Source of the DNA: Psychrobacter sp. P11G3
GTDB lineage: Bacteria; Pseudomonadota; Gammaproteobacteria; Pseudomonadales; Moraxellaceae
DNA length: 64,000 nt
Direction of reading: 5' to 3'
Assembly (NCBI RefSeq): GCF_001435845.1
Contig: NZ_CM003596.1
Span: 2,589,298-2,653,297, forward strand
The notes under the pieces are model-generated. The model was not told the DNA's origin. It ran no database searches and saw nothing but the letters and a program-made list of their open reading frames with translations. Position 1 is the first letter of the stretch, and every line of letters starts with the position of its first letter. Positions 1 to 8,749 of the stretch are shown piece by piece. The position numbers and the translations under genes were made by a program.

Positions 1-251
1 AACTGCCAAGGCTGCCATGACCATTCTGCCATACCTGTGAGCGACGTCGATGACATAGGCAACTGCCAAATAGCAGCACCTTGCCATACATTGCCAGATA
101 CATGCTGGACATAAGGCGTATCTGGTGCGTATTTCTCAAGTAACCATGCTGCTGGCATTTGCAACACAGCAAATAGCGCAAACAACACAAACCCCACTAG
201 CCACCAGAGCTTACGGGGACGTTTATGAGAAAACTCAGATACTTGGGCCAC
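1..251 (-). CDS. gspN: Type II secretion system protein N (GspN), N-terminal part, cut by the window edge
   Basis: Inner-membrane accessory protein of the type II secretion machine. Reading the minus strand from a GTG at 249-251 gives about 83 residues. After a basic start (HKRPRK) comes one hydrophobic segment (WWLVGFVLFALFAVL), then PAAWLL and the pattern VSGNVWQGAA. The last matches the GspN family's opening 'VSGTLWxG' periplasmic strand. No in-frame ATG precedes it; a weak AAGAG lies about 10 bases upstream of the GTG. The C-terminal two thirds lie outside the window, so neighbouring gsp genes cannot be checked. Family assignment comes from pattern recognition of a short fragment. Confidence 0.6.
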   Translation of the reverse strand, partial: MAQVSEFSHKRPRKLWWLVGFVLFALFAVLQMPAAWLLEKYAPDTPYVQHVSGNVWQGAAIWQLPMSSTSLTGMAEWSWQPWQ

Positions 252-321
252 AGTCGTACAACTCTTATATAAGACAAAAACGTCATTATCATAACAAACA
301 ATGGCATATAGATGACAGAAA

Positions 322-372
322 AAAAGCCAGTATCTTTTTGCCAAAATACTGGCAGTAAAGATACTGGCTTTT
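322..372 (-). terminator. Intrinsic terminator of the H-NS-like gene
   Basis: A 16-bp perfect stem (322-337 with 357-372) is followed on the minus strand by a run of T, which fits termination of the minus-strand gene ending at 481. The loop carries a second copy of ATACTGGC (346-353) that can pair with 326-333, so two mutually exclusive hairpins are possible. Confidence 0.8.
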
Positions 373-480
373 ATTTTCTCGAAAGCAGCTCTATCTATCG
401 CTAAATGATTGTAAATAAACCATTATCAATAGCAATTTCAAGCTGGCTCACAGAAAGGCATTTTATAAGAAAACAGCTAA

Positions 481-804
481 TTAAATAGCAAAATCTTCGA
501 TATCACGACCTGCTGCTAGCGCTTCAACCAACCACGTTGGCTTACGGCCACGTCCAGTCCAAGTTTCACTATGATCATCAGTATTGCGATATTTAATACT
601 GCGTTTTTTCTCTAACTTTTCACCAGCTTTTAGTATCTCTTCGATCGTTGCATTGCTATTTTCTGCAATCTGCTCGAACTGCATATACGCATCATACAAA
701 CGTTGATGTTGTTTTTTAGCGATAAGTTGTTGAGCGTTTTCAGTGATAGCACGTAACTCATCCACGTTCAAATTTTCTAAATCAATTGCGTTATTTTTGC
801 TCAT
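481..804 (-). CDS. H-NS family nucleoid-associated protein
   Basis: Small DNA-binding protein of 107 residues expected to bind and silence AT-rich DNA. Residues 8-70 are charged and helical, the usual oligomerisation region. Residues 81-92 carry TWTGRGRKPTWL, the H-NS AT-hook-like DNA-binding motif (consensus W-x-G-x-G-R-x-P-x-W). The length is typical for Moraxellaceae H-NS-like proteins, shorter than enterobacterial H-NS. The gene stands alone, with a strong terminator 110 bases downstream and a 1.2 kb AT-rich region upstream that could itself be a target for autoregulation (inference). Confidence 0.85.
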   Translation of the reverse strand: MSKNNAIDLENLNVDELRAITENAQQLIAKKQHQRLYDAYMQFEQIAENSNATIEEILKAGEKLEKKRSIKYRNTDDHSETWTGRGRKPTWLVEALAAGRDIEDFAI

Positions 805-1113
805 AATAAATCCAACTATAAAATAAGAGTGTAGCCTCTATTGAGGTATTGTTTTTCGTGAAATAATGCAGTGAACAAATCGTTCATTGGCCATTAAATC
901 TATGTATAAAATATAATTAATTCTAAAGAATATTTAGTTTCTAATAACAGCCCGAACAATCCATCATAAATAGAAAATATATAGCGATAGATGCTCATTG
1001 TATCCATTTTAAATAAGATTAGTTTTAGATAAATCTAAACACACAAGTCATCATTCTTTATATGCTGCTATTATAGCTTTGAAAGCAGTTTCTAATAAAA
1101 AAAATCTAGTATT

Positions 1114-1143
1114 TTGACTAGTGCTAGAATCTCACAATAATAT
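1114..1143 (+). promoter_or_regulatory. Sigma70-like promoter inside the gene-free region
   Basis: TTGACT at 1114-1119, an 18-base spacer, then TAATAT at 1138-1143. It points right, where no gene starts before a terminator at 1783-1810, so it could drive a non-coding transcript. In AT-rich DNA such matches also arise by chance. Confidence 0.35.
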
Positions 1144-1531
1144 TTCGACAAAAATCTACTGTTAAAATGATAGAGTAGTAAGTCAATGCACTATACTCTC
1201 AAATACTGCTAATTTTAGAGATAGTTCTGCATCAGCTCTGTAACATACTATGTCGTTGCTATGCTGCTTTCTGAAGAAGTTAACCATTTAATATAAAAAT
1301 CTATTATCTAAATAGCTTTCGATTTATTAATAAGAAACAAGTAAAACTTTGGCTATTATCATCGAGAGTTATTTTATTTAGAGACGATCAATATATATTA
1401 ACTATATGCTATATAAAGTTAGTATAGCAATTTTTAAAACCAAACGTCACTAATCATAATTATTTTTTGGTATAAACGGTCAATATAGAGTATAGAAGGT
1501 AGTAAGCATATTAACTAATGTAAAAACCAAT

Positions 1532-1568
1532 AGTATTAAACCAATACTGATTAAACTTAAGTTTAATC
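1532..1568. promoter_or_regulatory. Hairpin followed by a perfect 20-bp palindrome
   Basis: AGTATT (1532-1537) and AATACT (1543-1548) form an inverted repeat with a 5-base loop. Immediately next to it, GATTAAACTTAAGTTTAATC (1549-1568) is a perfect 20-bp palindrome. This layout resembles operator sites for dimeric regulators, but no regulator gene is adjacent. Confidence 0.4.
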
Positions 1569-1665
1569 GTTTACAGATTAAGAGCATACTAAATAAATTA
1601 AAAACATTTTTAATAAAAAATTAGTTTAGCTACGTTAAAAAGTATTAACTGAATTATATTTTGGA

Positions 1666-1772
1666 TATAGTTAATCCTCTATAAAAGAGCTACAGTGTTA
1701 ACCTCGTTTGAAGTATCACAGTTACATCTGCACTCAGTTGCCCTGTATCTCTTTTAAATTGAATCAACTATA
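1666..1772 (-). repeat. 107-bp MITE-like repeat, copy 1
   Basis: The reverse complement matches 44276-44382 with about 12 mismatches over 107 bases (about 89% identity) and equal length. The ends are imperfect inverted repeats of 24 bases, 19 of them matching, opening TATAGTT and closing inward with AAAAGAG. TATA stands at both ends, compatible with insertion at TA. It encodes nothing. A small non-autonomous mobile element is the simplest reading (inference). Confidence 0.75.
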
Positions 1773-1782
1773 GCAAGCATTA

Positions 1783-1810
1783 AAAAAGCCCTGCAGTTGC
1801 AGGGCTTTTT
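1783..1810 (+). terminator. Intrinsic terminator, probably bidirectional
   Basis: AAAAAGCCCTGCA (1783-1795) pairs with TGCAGGGCTTTTT (1798-1810). A T-run follows on either strand. On the plus strand it has no upstream gene to terminate, which suggests an unannotated rightward transcript or a backup for ssb on the minus strand. Confidence 0.65.
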
Positions 1811-1855
1811 TAACATTAATTTTCTTATAATAATTTATATATTACTATTAAAAAA

Positions 1856-1912
1856 TAGCCCTGAATCTTATTCTCAATATTTACACTAATATGAGGATAA
1901 GATTCAGGGCTA
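1856..1912 (-). terminator. Intrinsic terminator of ssb
   Basis: A 21-bp stem (1856-1876 with 1892-1912) with a single G-U pair is followed on the minus strand by six T. It lies 70 bases past the ssb stop. Confidence 0.85.
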
Positions 1913-1981
1913 AAGCTTTCTATCAAAGAGTTATAAGATAATAAATATCAATACACCTTTACACTTTCTTTCTTATATGAT

Positions 1982-2605
1982 TTAGAACGGAATGTCATCA
2001 TCTACAGGGCCATCTGGCATGGCTGTAGGCTTAGATTGTGCAGGTTTCTGTGCTGGCTGATTGAACTGGTTTTGCTGAGCAGGCGCTTGATTGTTAAAGC
2101 TATTCTGACCACCTTGAGCCGCTGGTTGATTATAGCCGCCTTGATGTGCCATTTGATTATTTGCTTGCTGACCATAGTTGTTTTGGCCATTTTGATTGTC
2201 ATAACCCTGATTTGAGCCACCTTGGTTATTACCAAAACCACCACTATTGCCTTGTCCCTGACCACCGCCAGTTTGACCATCAAGCATTTGCATTTGTTCA
2301 GCGCGAATCTCAGTAATATAACGGTCTTGACCACTTTGGTCTTGGTATTTACGTGTACGCAAACTACCTTCGATATAGACTTTGCTGCCTTTGCGCAGGT
2401 ATTGCGCTGCGATTTCACCTAGACGGTTGAAAAGTGCGATACGATGCCACTCTGTCGCTTCTCTTTTTTCGCCGCTTTGTTTGTCTGTCCACTGCTCTGA
2501 TGTCGCAACCGAAATATTGGTTACGCTACCGCCATTGCTGAATTGGCGTGCCTCAGGATCTGCTCCGAGGTTACCGATGATGATAACTTTATTGACTCCG
2601 CGCAT
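1982..2605 (-). CDS. ssb: Single-stranded DNA-binding protein
   Basis: Binds and protects single-stranded DNA in replication, repair and recombination and recruits partner proteins through its tail. The 207 residues show an OB fold over about 1-110 (opening [18 protein letters not shown]). A long Gly/Gln/Asn-rich linker spans about 112-195, and the acidic tip ends DDDIPF at 202-207, the binding site for SSB partners. The start is supported by AAGGACGG upstream. It shares a neighbourhood with uvrA, as in many gammaproteobacteria, here separated by two genes. The linker is longer than in E. coli SSB (178 aa in total). Confidence 0.97.
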   Translation of the reverse strand: MRGVNKVIIIGNLGADPEARQFSNGGSVTNISVATSEQWTDKQSGEKREATEWHRIALFNRLGEIAAQYLRKGSKVYIEGSLRTRKYQDQSGQDRYITEIRAEQMQMLDGQTGGGQGQGNSGGFGNNQGGSNQGYDNQNGQNNYGQQANNQMAHQGGYNQPAAQGGQNSFNNQAPAQQNQFNQPAQKPAQSKPTAMPDGPVDDDIPF

Positions 2606-2922
2606 GATACCGTCCTTTTATTTATGAATAATTTAATAAACTGTTCTAATCGTTATCTGATAGCGTCATTTGATACTACCAATTGTATAATTTTACTTTA
2701 ACCAATTTTTATCGAAATATCTATAGGCTATCTATGATGCACGTCAGTCTATGTCGCTTAGATACTCTATCTAGGTATGCTAGTCGATATTGTAGAATTC
2801 AATAAATAACAGGTAATAGATAAATATGCTGCTATTTTGCCATTTTAAGACGCTGAAGAACACCGTCTACCTTTATCGATATTGCATAGCACCTAACTTA
2901 CTATCAAGTGATTTAGAGATTT
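2606..2922. other. Intergenic region upstream of ssb
   Basis: About 317 bases of AT-rich sequence separating ssb from the DUF3833 gene. It must hold the ssb promoter. No clear hairpin terminator or small open frame was found. Confidence 0.5.
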
Positions 2923-3534
2923 CTAGTTAGCATCGGAAGGCTTACGATGCATACTTAACGTCACACTACCCAGCTCAACGCCAAATTTTTTCATCACTGA
3001 GCGATTGAGCATGACATCCTCATTGATAAGATACATCCAATCATCAAAATTCACTTTGTAAGTTTTATCCTCGACAGGTAACTCTAACAAGTAATTCCAG
3101 TGCAACGTATTGCCAACCACTTTCCCTGTTGCCTCGCCAATAACATCACCTGCCACACCTTTCCAGCTGCCATCTGTCTGCTCAGTCAGACGCCATATAC
3201 GCTGCGATTTCGTACCATCTGCCCACGAGAACTTCTCGTTTAATACAATGACATCGTCTCCCTCATGGGTTGCATCAATATCAACATAAAAGCGCTTTTT
3301 GACTTCGCCATTTCGACCTTGGAACATACCCCAACCATCGATTTGACCCGAAAAAAACTCATGCATGTCGAGCGTCGGTGTGGTGTTCTGATACGCCTGA
3401 ATATTTTGTGTGGCGCAACTAGAAGTTAGTAGCATGGCTGATAAACCAAGACCTACGGTTAGCTTGGCTACTGAGCGATGCGCCTTCTTTTTACCCTCAA
3501 TGACATTACCAGACAACATCTTAAATTTACTCAT
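2923..3534 (-). CDS. DUF3833 family lipoprotein
   Basis: Predicted envelope lipoprotein of 203 residues. A basic N-region and hydrophobic stretch end in the lipobox LTSSC with Cys40, so the mature protein should be lipid-anchored. The rest matches my recollection of DUF3833: FFSGQIDGWGMFQ near the start of the mature part, then alternating short beta strands with many Trp and Gly, as in small lipocalin-like barrels. The start is fixed by AAAGGAATTAAT directly upstream. Function unknown. It stands between ssb and the transporter gene on the same strand, with a 130-base gap to the latter, so co-transcription is possible. Confidence 0.8.
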   Translation of the reverse strand: MSKFKMLSGNVIEGKKKAHRSVAKLTVGLGLSAMLLTSSCATQNIQAYQNTTPTLDMHEFFSGQIDGWGMFQGRNGEVKKRFYVDIDATHEGDDVIVLNEKFSWADGTKSQRIWRLTEQTDGSWKGVAGDVIGEATGKVVGNTLHWNYLLELPVEDKTYKVNFDDWMYLINEDVMLNRSVMKKFGVELGSVTLSMHRKPSDAN

Positions 3535-3663
3535 ATTAATTCCTTTTAAATAGAGATAAATAGTTAGTTTCTACTTATTGATACTGATGGTTTATGAGAT
3601 TGCTGTCTGTGCAATTTTTGCTATTTGGCTTCACTTCCGTATACAACTACAAGTATAAAGCTG

Positions 3664-5028
3664 CTATATATCTAGCGGACTTTGCGCCAAACTCGATAGC
3701 TGCTGACGTGAATCATCCGTCAACTGTGTCTTATCTAACTTTAAATAGGCGACTTGCTCTTTTGCCATGACGACCAGCTCGTCAACGCCATCTACTGCCA
3801 GCATCTGTCGTGACCAGTCTTGGATATTGATGTCTTTGGGAATAGTAACCGTTGTGCTCGATAGATAAGGTGGCTGAGAAATGGGAATAATAATAAGCAG
3901 TGCGGCACCCATAATAATAGCCAGTATGCCCCACGCCAACAAATTAGGCTGGCTTAATAACAGACCACCCATTGCCCCGCCTACAAACGCCCCAAAGAAC
4001 TGACTGGAAGAATTAAGCCCCATTGCGGTCGCTTTATTGGCGACTGGTGCGCGCTTAGATATCCATGAGGGAATCGTCGCCTCAAGTAAGTTAAAACCCA
4101 TAAAGTACAGCAGCAAACCCAATATAATACCAACACCGACCTGACTGCCAAGCGCTAACAATGCTAAAGCGGCGGTCATTAATGCAATCGCACCCAAAAA
4201 AACCTGACGCATTTTGCGTTTCTTTTCAGCGATGATGATAAACGGTATCGCGATGGCGAAGCCAATAAACAATAGTGGCAAATACACCATGCCTTGCTGA
4301 CGTACTGACAAGCCAAGTACGTCACTGAGCTGGTGCGGCAATATCACAAATATCGCAGTCATCGTCAGATGTAGCGCAAAGATACCGATATGTAAGCGGT
4401 TAAGATCACCAATCTTGAGGACAGTGGCCAACTGTTGACCGATGGTTTTGTTATCTAGGTTGTGCTTGAGCACACGCATAGGCGTCGGTACTACCACTAA
4501 TAGCAGCATCGCCAAAATAGCAAATCCCGAGGTCAGCCAAAACAGTCCAGAGATACCGAGCGAGCCGACTAATAATGGCCCAAAAGCAAAGGCCAGCATA
4601 ATAGAAGTCGCAATCGTCAGACCCATCGTGGCCATCGCTTTGGTACGCATCTCTTCACGCGTCACATCAGCCAATAGTGCCATAAGCACAGCAGAGACCG
4701 CACCACTACCCGCCAGCGCCCGACCAATGATCACTTCATAAATATCCGTCGCATTTGCTGCAATCATGCCGCCGACTGCGAACAGTATCAACCCCAGAAA
4801 GATAATAGGCTTACGCGGAAATTTATCAGCAGCCAAACTCATCGGTATCTGAAAGATGGCCTGCCCTAAGCCATAAATACCAACGGCCAAACCAATCAAA
4901 AACGGCGTCGCGTGTGCATAATTGTCACCATAAACAGAAAATACCGGCACAATCATGAACAAGCCAATCATACGTAAGGCAAAGATGCCACCGACTCCGA
5001 GGATTGCCCGTTTCTCTACGCTATTCAT
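3664..5028 (-). CDS. Major facilitator superfamily transporter, YajR-like
   Basis: Inner-membrane transporter of 454 residues with 12 predicted membrane segments over about 1-390. The loop after helix 2 carries SLAADKFPRKPII, a variant of MFS motif A. The C-terminal 65 residues (about 390-454, opening TVTIPKDINIQDWSRQ) form a small soluble alpha/beta domain, as in E. coli YajR, which has a C-terminal ferredoxin-like YAM domain. The substrate is unknown. It is divergent from uvrA with a 700-base gap. The family assignment rests on overall pattern plus the C-terminal domain. Confidence 0.8.
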   Translation of the reverse strand: MNSVEKRAILGVGGIFALRMIGLFMIVPVFSVYGDNYAHATPFLIGLAVGIYGLGQAIFQIPMSLAADKFPRKPIIFLGLILFAVGGMIAANATDIYEVIIGRALAGSGAVSAVLMALLADVTREEMRTKAMATMGLTIATSIMLAFAFGPLLVGSLGISGLFWLTSGFAILAMLLLVVVPTPMRVLKHNLDNKTIGQQLATVLKIGDLNRLHIGIFALHLTMTAIFVILPHQLSDVLGLSVRQQGMVYLPLLFIGFAIAIPFIIIAEKKRKMRQVFLGAIALMTAALALLALGSQVGVGIILGLLLYFMGFNLLEATIPSWISKRAPVANKATAMGLNSSSQFFGAFVGGAMGGLLLSQPNLLAWGILAIIMGAALLIIIPISQPPYLSSTTVTIPKDINIQDWSRQMLAVDGVDELVVMAKEQVAYLKLDKTQLTDDSRQQLSSLAQSPLDI

Positions 5029-5741
5029 ACTTGCCTCACTGGTTGATCATTGCTGGTTGCTCATTGCTATCTTTCACGACTAACACTGTGCCATACCATG
5101 ATTTATCACTACTGGTTTATCAAGGCATTGGCCTATAAATCAAGCCCCCTAGTATAAGACATTCGCCGTTTGGTTGCCGAGACTTTTGTCTTACTGGTGC
5201 AGTAACGTATGCGCCCTTAACCCAAGCCATTCATATTACGAGATTATTTTGTTACCAAGTGCATTAGATGCATAGTGACACCTTGAATAATGCTGTCACC
5301 ATGACAATAAAGTAAAACGTTGTCAGCACAATTAACGGCTAACTCACCATATCTACGTAACGACGAACGCTTCTATAAAATGACATTTTTGGTCAAAACC
5401 ATAACAAACGATGCCTGTTACTTAACACTGATTCGATTTAGATTTGCTTAGTCCTATAAAAAATAGTGGTAGGAGCGACAAGCAACATAAAGCCAAACAA
5501 CAATAGAAAATGAATAACTAGGCTGGCTTAACTTTTACTTTATCAATGTATGTACCCCTTATAACGGCACTCTTAATAACGACATTATTTATAACGATAC
5601 CTTTTATAACAACACTACTTATAACAACATCGAAAATTTAGAATTATTCACGTTTTAACCAACCACTTTACTGATCTGTATTTACTTTTTAGCTTGAGAT
5701 ATTTCCCAATCCCCTTTTAGCAAATAGGAAACCTGTAACCG
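5029..5741. other. Divergent intergenic region between the YajR-like gene and uvrA
   Basis: About 710 bases with no convincing gene. It must contain promoters for both flanking genes. Its most striking content is a five-copy 15-bp tandem array near the uvrA side (5561-5635). I recognised no LexA-type box, in line with the lack of a LexA homologue known for Moraxellaceae. Confidence 0.6.
5561..5635 (+). repeat. Degenerate 15-bp tandem repeat, five units, upstream of uvrA
   Basis: ATAAC recurs at 5561, 5576, 5591, 5606 and 5621, an exact 15-base period. The unit consensus is close to ATAACRACAYTWYTT; the first four units are well kept and the fifth drifts. The array ends about 105 bases before the uvrA start codon. 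Confidence 0.8.
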
Positions 5742-8648
5742 ATGGCACATGACCATATCGCAATACGCGGCGCACGTACTCATAATTTAAAAAACATCGA
5801 TTTAGACATCCCACGAGATAAATTCGTGGTAATTACTGGCCTATCTGGCTCTGGTAAATCTTCGTTGGCATTTGACACGCTATATGCCGAAGGGCAACGT
5901 CGTTATGTCGAGAGTTTATCGGCCTACGCGCGTCAGTTCCTCTCGCAAATGGAGAAACCTGACGTTGATAGTATCGAGGGTCTGTCCCCTGCGATTGCTA
6001 TCGAGCAAAAATCAACCAACCATAACCCACGCTCGACCGTCGGGACGATTACCGAGATTTATGACTATCTGCGCCTGCTCTATGCACGCATCGGTACGCC
6101 ATATTGTCCTGAACACGGTGAGCCAATGGTCGCACAGTCGGTCACTGAGATGGTCGATCAAGTCATGGCTTTGCCAGATGACACCAAGATTATGATCTTG
6201 GCACCTGTCATCCGTGAGCGTAAAGGTGAGCATACCGTCTTGCTTGAGCAGCTCATCGGTCAAGGTTTTGTCCGTGTGCGCGTCGACGGTGATGTCTATG
6301 ATACCGATGAGCTACCAACACTGGATAAGAAGAAAAAACATACCATCGAAGTGGTGGTCGATCGCTTTAAAGTCCGTGATGACTTGGGCAACCGTGTCGC
6401 TGAGAGCTTAGAGACGGCGTTACGTTTGGGTCAAGGACTGGTCACGCTGCACTTTATGGATGGCAATCCAAAAGAAGGCGGTGATGAAAACCAAGTCATG
6501 TCAGCCAAGCATTCATGCCCTGTCTGTGATCGTGCAGTGCCTGAGCTTGAGCCACGCATGTTCAGTTTTAACAATCCATATGGCGCGTGCCCAAGCTGTG
6601 ACGGTCTCGGAAAACGTCAATATTTTGCCGCTGAAAAGCTGATTACTCATCATGAGAAGTCACTTAATCAAGGCGCAATCAATGGTTGGGACAAGCGTCA
6701 TGCGTACTATTTTGGCTTGCTTAGCACTGTCTGTAAGCATTTTAAAATCGATATGGATGCGCCATGGCAAGATCTGTCCAAAGAGCAGCAAGACCTTATC
6801 ATGCACGGCTCTGGTAAAGAAAAGCTGACTTTTAACTTTACTGATGAGCGCGGTCGCAAGACCAATAAGACTGTACCATTTGAAGGCGTACTTCCGTACT
6901 TGGAGCGTCGTTATGCCAAGACGCAAAGTAACCTTGTGCGTGATGAGTTGGCTAAATATCTGGCTGATACCACTTGTAACGTCTGTGACGGCGCGCGCCT
7001 GAATGAAATCTCACGTAACGTCCGTGTTGATGATCAGACCATTGCAGAAATCGTTAAGCTATCTATCGGTGATGCGGCTGACTATTATAAAACGCTAAAG
7101 ATTGGCGGCCATAAAGGTGAAGTCGCCGAAAAAATCTTTAAAGAGATTAATGAGCGCTTAAACTTTCTTGTGAGCGTTGGTCTGGACTATCTAACTCTTG
7201 CTCGCTCCGCCGAGACACTATCGGGTGGTGAAGCACAGCGTATTCGTCTGGCTAGCCAAATCGGTGCAGGTTTGATGGGCGTCATGTACGTACTTGATGA
7301 GCCGTCAATCGGTCTGCATCAGCGTGACAATGATCGTCTGCTAAAAACCCTAACGCGCTTGCGTGACTTGGGCAATACGGTGCTGGTCGTTGAACATGAT
7401 GAAGATGCGATTCGCCAAGCAGATCACGTGATTGATATCGGTATCGGTGCAGGCGTACATGGCGGTCATATTATCGCTCAAGGTACGGTCGATGACATCA
7501 TGGCAAACAAAGAATCGCTGACTGGGCAATATATGTCTGGTAAGAAAAAAATCGAAATTCCGACTGTGCGTCATAAAGCCAAAACTATCGATGTAGAAGT
7601 CAAAGGTAAGGCCAAAGCCAAAAAAGTACCAATGACCATCGAGCTAAAAGGCGCGTCAGGCAACAACCTACACGATGTAGATTTGACCATTCCTGTTGGG
7701 ATCATGACTTGTGTGACTGGTGTCTCAGGTTCGGGTAAATCAACCTTGATTAACCGTACCCTTATGCCATTGGCAGCGACTCAGTTAAACAATGCCTCAA
7801 CGCTGATTGCCGATAAATTTGAGAGCATTAGCGGTCTTGAGCATTTGGACAAAATGGTCGATATCGATCAAAGCCCGATTGGTCGTACGCCGCGCTCAAA
7901 CCCAGCGACTTATACAGGTGTGTTTACCCCTGTGCGTGAGATGTTTGCCCAGACGCAAGAAGCACGCGCCCGTGGTTATAAGCCGGGTCGCTTTAGTTTC
8001 AATGTAAAAGGCGGACGCTGTGAGATGTGCCAAGGTGATGGTCTTATCAAAGTTGAGATGCATTTCCTACCTGATATGTATGTGCCATGTGATACCTGTG
8101 AGGGCAAGCGCTACAATCGCGAGACGCTAGAGATTCACTATAAAGGCAAAACCATCGCTGACGTGCTTGATATGACGGTTGAAGATGCCGTTGAGTTCTT
8201 CTCAGCGATACCAGCGATCTATCGTCGTCTGCAAGCATTGATGGATGTCGGTCTGAGCTACATCCGCTTGGGTCAGTCTGCACCAACATTATCAGGTGGT
8301 GAAGCGCAACGTGTCAAACTGGCGCGTGAGCTTGCCAAACGCGATACGGGACAGACGCTGTATATCTTGGATGAGCCAACCACTGGTTTGCATTTCCATG
8401 ATATCGATAAGCTGCTCAATATCCTGCATGCCCTACGCGATAAAGGTAATACTATCGTGGTCATCGAGCATAACCTCGATGTCATCAAAACAGCAGATTG
8501 GGTGATTGATCTAGGCCCTGAAGGCGGTAAAGGTGGCGGACTGATCATCGCTGAAGGCACGCCTGAGGAAGTGGCAGAAGTCAAAGGCTCGTATACGGGT
8601 GAATTCTTAAAGCCAATGCTTGAGGAAGGACTCAAAGACGTCAGCTAA
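5742..8648 (+). CDS. uvrA: Excinuclease ABC subunit A
   Basis: Damage-recognition ATPase of nucleotide excision repair, acting with UvrB and UvrC. The 968 residues carry both ABC modules. The first Walker A is GLSGSGKS at 33-40 and the second GVSGSGKST near 660. LSGGE signatures stand near 493 and 849. Zinc-binding cysteine pairs are at about 259-290 (CPVC...CPSC) and 760-785 (CEMC...CDTC). The start is the ATG preceded by AGGAAA about 12 bases upstream. The gene is monocistronic, closed by a terminator at 8671-8700. UvrA here is a little longer than in E. coli (940 aa). Confidence 0.98.
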   Translation: MAHDHIAIRGARTHNLKNIDLDIPRDKFVVITGLSGSGKSSLAFDTLYAEGQRRYVESLSAYARQFLSQMEKPDVDSIEGLSPAIAIEQKSTNHNPRSTVGTITEIYDYLRLLYARIGTPYCPEHGEPMVAQSVTEMVDQVMALPDDTKIMILAPVIRERKGEHTVLLEQLIGQGFVRVRVDGDVYDTDELPTLDKKKKHTIEVVVDRFKVRDDLGNRVAESLETALRLGQGLVTLHFMDGNPKEGGDENQVMSAKHSCPVCDRAVPELEPRMFSFNNPYGACPSCDGLGKRQYFAAEKLITHHEKSLNQGAINGWDKRHAYYFGLLSTVCKHFKIDMDAPWQDLSKEQQDLIMHGSGKEKLTFNFTDERGRKTNKTVPFEGVLPYLERRYAKTQSNLVRDELAKYLADTTCNVCDGARLNEISRNVRVDDQTIAEIVKLSIGDAADYYKTLKIGGHKGEVAEKIFKEINERLNFLVSVGLDYLTLARSAETLSGGEAQRIRLASQIGAGLMGVMYVLDEPSIGLHQRDNDRLLKTLTRLRDLGNTVLVVEHDEDAIRQADHVIDIGIGAGVHGGHIIAQGTVDDIMANKESLTGQYMSGKKKIEIPTVRHKAKTIDVEVKGKAKAKKVPMTIELKGASGNNLHDVDLTIPVGIMTCVTGVSGSGKSTLINRTLMPLAATQLNNASTLIADKFESISGLEHLDKMVDIDQSPIGRTPRSNPATYTGVFTPVREMFAQTQEARARGYKPGRFSFNVKGGRCEMCQGDGLIKVEMHFLPDMYVPCDTCEGKRYNRETLEIHYKGKTIADVLDMTVEDAVEFFSAIPAIYRRLQALMDVGLSYIRLGQSAPTLSGGEAQRVKLARELAKRDTGQTLYILDEPTTGLHFHDIDKLLNILHALRDKGNTIVVIEHNLDVIKTADWVIDLGPEGGKGGGLIIAEGTPEEVAEVKGSYTGEFLKPMLEEGLKDVS

Positions 8649-8670
8649 GACAAATTAGTAAATAGTTGAT

Positions 8671-8700
8671 AAAAGGCTACTCTTTAGAGAGTGGCCTTTT
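8671..8700. terminator. Intrinsic terminator of uvrA, bidirectional
   Basis: AAAAGGCTACTCT (8671-8683) pairs with AGAGTGGCCTTTT (8688-8700) with one G-U pair, loop TTAG, and T-runs on both strands. It also lies 50 bases past the stop of the convergent gene at 8750. Confidence 0.85.
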
Positions 8701-8749
8701 TTGTTGACCGAAACTTAGTTTTCGTACTTAATCTACTCTATACCGCTAG

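Larger units (their letters stand above)
805..1981. other. Gene-free AT-rich region between the H-NS-like gene and ssb
   Basis: No convincing coding frame was found on either strand. It contains a sigma70-like promoter pointing right (1114-1143), a hairpin (1532-1548), a perfect 20-bp palindrome (1549-1568), a 107-bp MITE-like repeat (1666-1772), and two terminators (1783-1810 and 1856-1912). The left half is the upstream region of the H-NS-like gene. Confidence 0.7.

Noticed and set aside
1..251. Reading the left edge as an MFS transporter
   Set aside because: Only one membrane segment, followed by the GspN pattern VSGNVWQG.
125..358. Open frame of 77 residues on the plus strand
   Set aside because: It overlaps gspN on the minus strand and the H-NS terminator, has no ribosome site, and no protein-like pattern.
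2002..2418. 138-residue frame inside ssb
   Set aside because: A frame-shifted shadow of the low-complexity ssb linker; the SSB frame is far better supported.
5561..5635. Possible CRISPR array
   Set aside because: Units are 15 bases in direct contact with no spacers, and no cas genes are present.
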